Below, one piece after another: positions 6,652-12,225 of a stretch of DNA of 12,225 nt. The notes beneath the pieces were generated by a model. The model had not been told where the DNA came from, ran no database searches, and saw only the letters and a list, made by a program, of their open reading frames with translations. The stretch's first letter is position 1, and each line of letters begins with the position of its first letter. A program made the position numbers and the translations under genes. Source of the DNA: Kiritimatiellia bacterium (lineage in GTDB: Bacteria > Verrucomicrobiota > Kiritimatiellia > RFP12 > UBA1067); contig JAGBFY010000369.1 of assembly GCA_017936245.1 (NCBI GenBank), positions 1 to 12,225 of the forward strand, in the 5' to 3' direction.

Positions 6652-8723
6652 AGCGAAAGCAGATGTTCGCGGACGCTCTTCGAGACGAGCGCAAAGTCGC
6701 TCGGCTCCATCGAGTACGAGGCGCGTCCCTTCGTGAGAGAACGGATGGCGGTTGCGTAACCGAACATCTGCGCCATCGGGACCCGGGCATGGACAACCTG
6801 CATATCGTCGCGCTGGGCCATGTCGAGAACAGTGCCGCGACGCATATTGAGATCTCCAAGAACTTCTCCGACGGATTCCGGGGGCGTGGTGATCTCGAGC
6901 TTCATGATCGGCTCCAAGAACTCCGGATCGGCAGCCAACGCCGCCTCGCGGAATCCCATGACCGCCGCTCCGCGAAGAGCGATCTCGTCTGAAATCTCAG
7001 GATCTACAATCTCAATGGCGGATACGGATGCTTCGATATCGGTCATCGGGTAACGAGCGAGAACGCCTGTCATGATGCCGTCAAGCAGACCCTGTTCAAG
7101 CGTTTCCGCAAGGCGGGCGTCGGGAAGCGAGTTCTTGACGTCACGCGAAAGCGAAACCTTGCGTCCAGCACCGCGTTCAAGCGGCTTGATGTCCACAGTA
7201 AGGGTGACGGCATGGCGCTTTCCGCCAAGCTCGCGGTCGAAGGTGAACGGCAGGGATGCAGGTTTCTGGACGGTTTCGGCGTAGGATACCATCGGCTTGC
7301 CGACATTGGCCGCAACCTTGAACTCGCGTTTGAGACGATCCACCAGAATCTCAAGGTGAAGCTCGCCCATACCGGAAAGGATCGTCTGCCCCGTCTCCTC
7401 ATCCTCGCGGAACTGGCAGGTCGGATCCTCTGCTGCGAGCGCCTTCATGGAATCGACGAGCTTATCCTTGTCACCGCCGGACTTCGGCTCGATGGCGAGG
7501 AACATCACCGGCTGTGGGGCGGTGATGCGCTCCAGGTAGCACGGCTTCATCTCGGCGCAAAGAGTGTCGCCCGTGGTGGATTCCTTCAAGCCGACAAGAG
7601 CGCCGATGTCGCCGGCGGTCAGCTGGTCGACCTCAATCTGGTCATCCGCAAAGAGACGGACGATCTTCATCACCCTTTCACGCTTCTTGGTGCGCGGATT
7701 GTACACATTGGCACCCTTCTTCAGAACTCCGCCATATACGCGCACGAAAAAGAGACGACCCACAAAAGGATCCGTCGCGATCTTGAACACGAGCGACGTG
7801 AGAAGCTCGTTGTCGCGCTGTTCACGCGTGACCGGTTCGCCGCTCTTCAAATCGGTCGCGGTCACCGGCGGACGGTCCAGAGGACTGGGCAGGTAGCGGG
7901 TCACCGCATCAAGAAGAGGCTGAACGCCCTTGTCGCGCAGAGATGTACCGCAGAGAACCGGCACAATCTTGTTGGACACAACGAGACGGCGGATCGCCCC
8001 CTTGAGCTCCTCCGACGTCAGATCGCCGTTTTCGAGATAGGCCTCCATCACGCCTTCGTCGAGATCGGCCACACGCTCGCAAAGTTCGGCACGGGCGAGT
8101 TCGGCGTCATCCTTCAGATCTGCCGGGATTTCGCCGACGGTGAAATTCTTGCCGTCGGTCTTCTCATCGTAGATTATCCCCTTCATCTCAAGAAGGTCGA
8201 TCACACCTGCAAAAGTCTCCTCCTTGCCGATGGGAAGCTCAACCGGAACGGCGTTAGCCTTCAGTTTGTCGCGAAGCTCTTCGACAACGCGCATGAAATT
8301 AGCGCCCATACGGTCCATCTTGTTGACGAACGCGACACGCGGAACGGCATAGCGGTCGGCCTGGCGCCAAACGGTCTCGGACTGCGGCTGAACGCCGCCC
8401 ACCGCGCAGAATACGCACACCGCACCGTCAAGGACGCGAAGCGATCGCTCCACCTCCATTGTGAAGTCGACGTGTCCGGGCGTGTCGATTATGTTGATGG
8501 CATGCCCGTTCCACTCGCAGGAGATTGCTGCGGACTGGATGGTGATGCCGCGCTCGCGCTCCTGGACCATGAAGTCCGTGGTGGTGTTGCCGTCGTGCAC
8601 ATCGCCATGCTTGTGGATCTTACCGGTGTAGAAAAGGATTCGTTCGGTCGTTGTCGTCTTGCCCGCGTCGATGTGGGCGACAATGCCGATATTGCGTACA
8701 TTAGATAGAGTTGATTCGTCCAT
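6648..8723 (-). CDS. fusA: Elongation factor G-family GTPase, EF-G2-like
   Basis: A full five-domain EF-G of 691 residues. GTPase motifs: G1 AHIDAGKTT (16-24), G2 RGITI (58-62), G3 DTPGH (80-84), G4 NKMD (134-137), G5 GTS (259-261). The C-terminal end (MFGYATAIRSLTKGRASYSM) is classic. Domain IV is unusual: where translocating EF-G has SGGRGQYG, this protein has RELGGKRHAVT (about 497-507), and the GSYHDVDSS loop is replaced by EIVDPEISDE (571-580). With GDVHDGNTTTDFM in switch I, this resembles mitochondrial EF-G2 and spirochaete/planctomycete spdEFG2, which work with RRF in ribosome recycling. General EF-G identity is certain; the recycling subtype is inference. The gene is not beside rpsL, rpsG or tuf. 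The ATG at 8723 lies eight residues before NIRNIG-like VRNIGI, as expected, but has no Shine-Dalgarno; a TATAAT box lies only 10 bases upstream. Confidence 0.95.
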   Translation of the reverse strand: MDESTLSNVRNIGIVAHIDAGKTTTTERILFYTGKIHKHGDVHDGNTTTDFMVQERERGITIQSAAISCEWNGHAINIIDTPGHVDFTMEVERSLRVLDGAVCVFCAVGGVQPQSETVWRQADRYAVPRVAFVNKMDRMGANFMRVVEELRDKLKANAVPVELPIGKEETFAGVIDLLEMKGIIYDEKTDGKNFTVGEIPADLKDDAELARAELCERVADLDEGVMEAYLENGDLTSEELKGAIRRLVVSNKIVPVLCGTSLRDKGVQPLLDAVTRYLPSPLDRPPVTATDLKSGEPVTREQRDNELLTSLVFKIATDPFVGRLFFVRVYGGVLKKGANVYNPRTKKRERVMKIVRLFADDQIEVDQLTAGDIGALVGLKESTTGDTLCAEMKPCYLERITAPQPVMFLAIEPKSGGDKDKLVDSMKALAAEDPTCQFREDEETGQTILSGMGELHLEILVDRLKREFKVAANVGKPMVSYAETVQKPASLPFTFDRELGGKRHAVTLTVDIKPLERGAGRKVSLSRDVKNSLPDARLAETLEQGLLDGIMTGVLARYPMTDIEASVSAIEIVDPEISDEIALRGAAVMGFREAALAADPEFLEPIMKLEITTPPESVGEVLGDLNMRRGTVLDMAQRDDMQVVHARVPMAQMFGYATAIRSLTKGRASYSMEPSDFALVSKSVREHLLSL

Positions 8724-8733
8724 ACGGGTACAT

Positions 8734-8753
8734 ATTATACCACAAACAGGCAG
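8734..8753 (-). promoter_or_regulatory. Promoter -10 region of the EF-G gene
   Basis: On the minus strand, TATAAT (8739-8734) is preceded by TGG and, four bases further up, by CTGCCTG (8753-8747). No good -35 hexamer is visible at 17-base spacing (GGTTTT). Initiation about 7 bases after the box would leave a leader of only about 4 bases before the ATG at 8723, so the mRNA would be almost leaderless. The same CTGCCTG and TGGTATAAT strings recur before lysS. Confidence 0.6.
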
Positions 8754-8870
8754 TTTAAAACCGCTTTGCAGTTCCTCCGCAGACTGACGCGCAATCCAGC
8801 CGATTCGGGCTGTTGAGCACGGAATTACCCCTACAAAAGAAGGAATTCGCGAAAGCTCGAATCAAAATGC

Positions 8871-9755
8871 CTACGAAAAGCGGACGCGATCCATGAAGAA
8901 CGACAGGACGGCAAGTTCGTTCATGTTGCGGTCGAAGGAACGAGCCATATCCTCCACCGCTTCAACATTGCGGAATGTCTGATATCCCGGATTCTCCCGC
9001 ATGCGTTTCGCGAAGAAATCCATAAGCGTGAAGAGAAAATCCCTGCGGTATTCACGGTAGCGCGACGATATAAGCGCGTTCTCCTCGTCCTCGGAAAGCT
9101 CCGCCCCTTCCTGTGCAGAAGCCGCAAGCTCCGTGGAAACCTCCTTCTCGGCATGATCCTTCAGGGAGGAAAGCACCTCCGCGAGACGCTCTGCGGCAAC
9201 GGCCTTCTTGACAAGTCCGGCAGCGGTTGCGTCCGCAAGATCAGGATTGGATAGGATTCCAAGCACATTCGTGCGCCATGGATCCGACAGCTGATGCTCA
9301 TGCGCGTCGGGAAGGTCAATTCGCTGACAACGTGAGACGATGGTCGGCAGGAGCTGTTCAGGTGCATCGGTAAGCAGCAGGAACACAGCCTTGGACGGCG
9401 GCTCTTCCAGCGTCTTCAGGAACGCGTTAGCACCTGCCGCGTTCAGACGGTCCGCGCCGACAAGCACACCCACCTTCCATCCTCCGGCAAATGACGTCTG
9501 CGACATCGGGTCGATGAACTTCGTATGCACGGACTCCACGGACACGATACGAGTTTTCTTCTCTGGGTAGAGCCAGTGGATATCGGGATGCGTCTTGAAA
9601 TTCTCTTCCGGCACTCCCGGAAAGAGATCCCTCAGAACAGCCATGGCCAGATCTCGCGCCATGCCGCGGATTCCGCCGACAACAAGATAGCCGTGGGCAG
9701 GTCTGCCGCCGGCAATGGCCTTTGAAATCAGAGCATGGGCTGAATCGAGTTCCAT
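8871..9755 (-). CDS. holB: DNA polymerase III clamp loader subunit delta'
   Basis: 294 residues of the clamp-loader AAA+ family. ANAFLKTLEEPP (about 109-120) and the SRCQ sensor motif (Ser-Arg-Cys after LLPTIV) identify it. The P-loop is degenerate: GGIRGMARDLA without the Lys, as in delta' subunits that do not bind ATP. The four zinc-binding cysteines seen after this point in E. coli delta' are absent. The C-terminal part is helical (RYREYRRDFLFTLMDFFAKRM), fitting the collar domain. It loads the beta sliding clamp as part of the delta-gamma/tau-delta' complex. Its ATG lies inside the end of tmk (28-base overlap) with GAGGAG 5 bases upstream. tmk-holB adjacency is common in bacteria and supports the call. 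Confidence 0.9.
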   Translation of the reverse strand: MELDSAHALISKAIAGGRPAHGYLVVGGIRGMARDLAMAVLRDLFPGVPEENFKTHPDIHWLYPEKKTRIVSVESVHTKFIDPMSQTSFAGGWKVGVLVGADRLNAAGANAFLKTLEEPPSKAVFLLLTDAPEQLLPTIVSRCQRIDLPDAHEHQLSDPWRTNVLGILSNPDLADATAAGLVKKAVAAERLAEVLSSLKDHAEKEVSTELAASAQEGAELSEDEENALISSRYREYRRDFLFTLMDFFAKRMRENPGYQTFRNVEAVEDMARSFDRNMNELAVLSFFMDRVRFS

Positions 9756-10363
9756 ACTGACTCCTCAACCTCCTCGACGCTTCCATCCGCCTGAATCACC
9801 GAAAACCTATCCGGTTCTGCGGCGGCGAGTTCAAGAAACCCTTGCCTGAGACGGGAATGGAAGCTGTCGCCCGCCTTCTCCATGCGGTCCGCATCCGTGT
9901 TCGTGGCCGCCTCACGCGCACGCATGCGCTTTGCCGAGACCTCCGGCGATACGTTGAGAAGAATCGTCCTGTCCGGCTCTAGCCCGCCTGTCGCAAATGA
10001 ATTGATCCGCTTGAGCTCTTCAAGGTCAAGTCCGCGTCCGTAGCCCTGATAGGCGAACGTGGAATCCGCGAACCGGTCGCACAGCACCCATGTGCCGGAA
10101 GCGAGAGCGGGACGTATCACGCTCTCCACGACCTGTGCCCTGCTTGCGATGAAAAGGAGCGTCTCGGCGCGGGAGTTCGGCGGATCGTCGGACTCTTCGC
10201 GCACAAGGGAGCGTATCTTCTCGGCAAGCGCAGTGCCACCGGGTTCACGGGTAAGGAGAACCTCCTTGCCTGCCGCACGGAGGCGCTCGGCAAGGAGGCG
10301 GATCTGGGTGGACTTACCGCACCCTTCTCCGCCTTCGAACGTTATGAAGCGTCCTGTCGCCAC
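9728..10363 (-). CDS. tmk: Thymidylate kinase
   Basis: 211 residues. The enzyme phosphorylates dTMP to dTDP with ATP in the cytoplasm, on the path to dTTP. The P-loop is EGGEGCGKST (10-19); TREPGGT (38-44) binds the base side; DRFADSTFAYQGYGRG (96-111) is the DR(Y/F)xDS signature. The LID stretch RMRAREAATNTDADRME carries arginines. The length fits the family. The start is GTG (10361-10363), 10 bases after the lysS stop, with GAGG about 8 bases upstream; no other in-frame start lies between. Its 3' end overlaps holB by 28 bases, so lysS-tmk-holB is probably one operon. Confidence 0.95.
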   Translation of the reverse strand: MATGRFITFEGGEGCGKSTQIRLLAERLRAAGKEVLLTREPGGTALAEKIRSLVREESDDPPNSRAETLLFIASRAQVVESVIRPALASGTWVLCDRFADSTFAYQGYGRGLDLEELKRINSFATGGLEPDRTILLNVSPEVSAKRMRAREAATNTDADRMEKAGDSFHSRLRQGFLELAAAEPDRFSVIQADGSVEEVEESVWNSIQPML

Positions 10364-10373
10364 TTGCGCAGCC

Positions 10374-11828
10374 TCAGGCCTTCTTCATCTGCGGGAAGAG
10401 GACGACGTCGCGGATGCCGTCCACGCCTGTAAGAAGCATCACGAGACGGTCCACGCCGATGCCGAGACCGCCGGTCGGCGGCATTCCGCATTCGAGGGCG
10501 GAGATGAAGTCCTCATCGATCTTCTCGGTATCCTCACCGGCCTGGTTCTCGAGAGCCTTGCGCTGTTCGAGCGGATTGTTCTGCTCCGTGTATCCGGGGC
10601 AGAGTTCGCGTCCGCCGACGACAAATTCGAAAACATCCACAAGCTTCGGATCGTCCTCGCAGGCCTTGGCGAGTGGGACGAACTCGTGCGGAAGGCGCGT
10701 CACGAACGTGGGCTGCCGGAGATTCTTCTCGATGAGCTTGTCATACACCTCGTGCGTAAGCATGAGAGTGTCGGAGATTCCGTCGAGCTCAAGATTCGTC
10801 TCAGTCTCCGCGCCCTTGGCCTTCGCCTTTTCAAGCTGAGTCTCGAACGGAAGGTCGAACCAGTCGTCTCCCATCTTCTCCTTCACGAGATCGGAATACG
10901 CGACGCGGCGGTACGGAGGCGTGAAGTCGATGATCTCCTTAGCTTCCCCGTATTCGATCTTGCGCGTACCGATCACGGTGTCGCAGAGGTGCGGAATGAG
11001 ACCTTCGATGATGTTCTCCATCGACTTGCGATCGCCGTACGCCTCGTACACCTCAAGCACCGTGAACTCGGGGTTGTGGCTGCGGTCGATGCCTTCGTTG
11101 CGGAAGTCCTTGCCAAGCTCGAACACCTTGTTCATGCCGCCGACGATAAGACGCTTGAGATAGAGCTCCGGCGCGATGCGCAGAACCATGTGCTGGTCGA
11201 GCGCGTTGAAGTGAGTCTCGAACGGCTTTGCCGCCGCACCACCGGCCTGGGACTGGAGAATGGGCGTTTCAACCTCGTTGAATCCCTTGCTCCAGAGATA
11301 CTTGCGCGTCTCGGCGAGAATCTTCGAGCGCGTAAAGAAACGGTTGCGGGACTCGTCATTCGTCATGAGATCCACATAACGGCGGCGGTAGCGCTCTTCC
11401 TGGTCGGTGAGACCATGGAACTTCTCCGGCGGCTGTTCTAACGCCTTGGCGAGGAGCTCCCATTCCTTGACGACAATCGACTTCTCGCCGCGCTGGGTCG
11501 TGAACGAAACACCCTTCACTCCGATGATGTCACCGAGATGAAGCTGCTTGAAGCCCGCGAATAGACGCTCATCAAGCTCGTCGCGCTTGAAAATCAGCTG
11601 AAAACGGTCGGTGCCGTCGTTCATGGTGCAAAAGTTCATCTTGCCCATGCGACGGATCATCAGCAGACGGCCAGCCGCCGAAACCTCCTTACCCTCCTCG
11701 AATTCCTCGCGAATCTTAGCGAGATCGTCGTGCGGATAGGCGCGTCCATACGGCCTAAAACCGAGCTTTTCAAGTTCTGCCATTGCCGCGAGACGGTTCT
11801 CGCGGTATTCGTTTGTCTCAACTTCCAT
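10374..11828 (-). CDS. lysS: Lysyl-tRNA synthetase, class II
   Basis: 484 residues, the usual LysS length. It attaches lysine to tRNA-Lys. The N-terminal OB-fold anticodon-binding domain covers about 48-125 (GRLLMIRRMGKMNFCTMND). The class II core follows: motif 1 around 164-190 (RFFTRSKI... GFNEVETPIL), motif 2 FRNEGIDRSHNPEF (242-255), motif 3 GGLGIGVDRLVMLLT (453-467). Lysine-pocket residues matching E. coli Glu240, Glu278 and Tyr280 are kept (Glu221, Glu259, Tyr261). The normally invariant ANAFSELNDP segment reads CPGYTEQNNP (410-419), so the Asn that contacts lysine is Pro411; the nearby YPVEVSPL reads LPHEFVPL. It remains far closer to LysS than to EpmA because it is full length with the OB fold. 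The ATG at 11828 has AAGGAG five bases upstream. It is first in the lysS-tmk-holB run. Confidence 0.95.
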   Translation of the reverse strand: MEVETNEYRENRLAAMAELEKLGFRPYGRAYPHDDLAKIREEFEEGKEVSAAGRLLMIRRMGKMNFCTMNDGTDRFQLIFKRDELDERLFAGFKQLHLGDIIGVKGVSFTTQRGEKSIVVKEWELLAKALEQPPEKFHGLTDQEERYRRRYVDLMTNDESRNRFFTRSKILAETRKYLWSKGFNEVETPILQSQAGGAAAKPFETHFNALDQHMVLRIAPELYLKRLIVGGMNKVFELGKDFRNEGIDRSHNPEFTVLEVYEAYGDRKSMENIIEGLIPHLCDTVIGTRKIEYGEAKEIIDFTPPYRRVAYSDLVKEKMGDDWFDLPFETQLEKAKAKGAETETNLELDGISDTLMLTHEVYDKLIEKNLRQPTFVTRLPHEFVPLAKACEDDPKLVDVFEFVVGGRELCPGYTEQNNPLEQRKALENQAGEDTEKIDEDFISALECGMPPTGGLGIGVDRLVMLLTGVDGIRDVVLFPQMKKA

Positions 11829-11854
11829 CTTCTCTCCTTCAGAAAAACCTGCTA

Positions 11855-11877
11855 ATTATACCATATCTTGCAGGCAG
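11855..11877 (-). promoter_or_regulatory. Promoter -10 region of the lysS-tmk-holB operon
   Basis: On the minus strand TATAAT (11860-11855) is preceded by TGG and, ten bases before the box, CTGCCTG (11877-11871). The -35 region is weak (GAATAT at 17 bases). Initiation about 7 bases downstream would give a leader of about 20 bases holding the lysS Shine-Dalgarno (AAGGAG). The element closely matches the one before the EF-G gene. Confidence 0.6.
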
Positions 11878-12038
11878 ATATTCTACGCTGAACATACAGC
11901 CCGTTCTCAAGAAACAGCCTCTACGGCAAGTCATACATTCCAACCATTGTGGTGCTTCACAAAAATGCGGGAATTTGCCTCGTCGTCACCGTGATGCGAG
12001 TGGAATCCAGGAATCGCGCTGCAAACAGGATTGACCTG

Positions 12039-12225
12039 TCAGCCTTCCGCCGCCGCGTTCATTTCGGCAAGCGTTACCCTGCCATCATAAAGAGCCTTGC
12101 CGACGATGGCAGCGCGAAGATTGGGCTTCCCGAGCGCGATGAGGTTCTTCACATCCTGAGGCGACGACACTCCACCGGAAGCGGTAATGTCACACGTAGG
12201 CGCGGCATCGCAGATTGCAGCCATC
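12039..12225 (-). CDS. hisA: HisA, C-terminal fragment cut by window edge
   Basis: Only the last 61 or so residues are inside the window; the frame runs off the right edge, so the Met near the edge is not the true start. The segment CDITASGGVSSPQDVKNLIAL, followed by AAIVGKALYDGRVTLAEM, is the final part of a phosphate-binding TIM barrel and matches the end of HisA, the ProFAR isomerase of histidine biosynthesis. GGVSS and VGKALYDG are the two phosphate-binding loops. HisF shares the fold, but its ending differs. About 210 bases separate it from lysS, which has its own promoter, so it is a separate unit. No convincing terminator follows its stop. Confidence 0.85.
   Translation of the reverse strand, partial: MAAICDAAPTCDITASGGVSSPQDVKNLIALGKPNLRAAIVGKALYDGRVTLAEMNAAAEG

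Noticed and set aside
7212..8708. Long open frame on the + strand (498 codons) opposite the EF-G gene
   Set aside because: It is antisense to a certain EF-G coding region in GC-rich sequence, its translation shows no family motifs, and long shadow frames are expected opposite such genes.
8750..8773. Direct repeats of GCAGTT 18 bases apart upstream of the EF-G promoter
   Set aside because: Hexamers this short recur often by chance, and there is no further symmetry to suggest an operator.
8796..8813. Inverted repeat CAGCC/GGCTG between holB and the EF-G gene
   Set aside because: A five-pair stem with no following T tract in the holB direction; it may be chance, so no terminator is called.
10059..11441. 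Long open frame on the + strand (460 codons) opposite lysS and tmk
   Set aside because: It spans two verified genes and their junction, is low-complexity in Arg, Leu, Glu and Val, and has no recognisable domain.
11979..12000. Imperfect hairpin after hisA (CTCG...CGAG with inner pairs)
   Set aside because: The pairing is better in the plus-strand direction than in the hisA transcript, and no T tract follows directly, so it is not called a terminator.
12024..12040. Small inverted repeat ACAGG/CCTGT at the hisA stop
   Set aside because: The stem has only five pairs and overlaps the stop codon; too weak to call.

Overview
The window looks like a chromosomal segment from a bacterium of the Planctomycetes-Verrucomicrobia-Chlamydiae group, possibly the Kiritimatiellota or Lentisphaerae. 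This is inferred from protein style, not proven. The pointers are a sensor kinase with an OB-fold-like extracytoplasmic part, an EF-G that reads like the spdEFG2/mitochondrial EF-G2 type, and a YfhO-like membrane protein next to secreted carbohydrate-active enzymes. No mobile element, CRISPR array, tRNA or rRNA was seen, and coding density is high.

Left part, + strand (1-1922): a two-component pair. A NarL-type sensor histidine kinase, cut by the left window edge, overlaps by 4 bases (ATGA) a NarL/FixJ-type response regulator. They converge on the minus-strand genes, and a candidate intrinsic terminator for the minus-strand transcript lies in the 92-base convergent gap.

Middle part, minus strand, read right to left (8723 down to 2015): an EF-G2-like GTPase, ybeY (overlapping it by GTGA), a secreted CE12-type SGNH esterase, a polytopic YfhO-like membrane protein and a secreted clan GH-A glycoside hydrolase. 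Gaps are short (at most about 63 bases) and no internal terminator is visible, so this could be one transcript from the TATAAT box just before the EF-G start to the terminator near 1950. The last three genes look like a small surface or extracellular glycan module. The first two serve the ribosome.

Right part, minus strand (11828 down to 8871): lysS, tmk and holB, closely packed, with a TATAAT box and a strong Shine-Dalgarno before lysS. They cover lysine charging, dTDP supply and the replicative clamp loader. At the right edge is the C-terminal end of hisA, cut by the window.

The most interesting points are the EF-G2-type features in the only EF-G here; its nearly leaderless start; a shared CTGCCTG/TGGTATAAT element before the EF-G and lysS units; a lysyl-tRNA synthetase with altered residues in a normally invariant lysine-pocket motif; and possible co-transcription of ribosome factors with glycan enzymes. 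No clearly new defence or mobile system was found.
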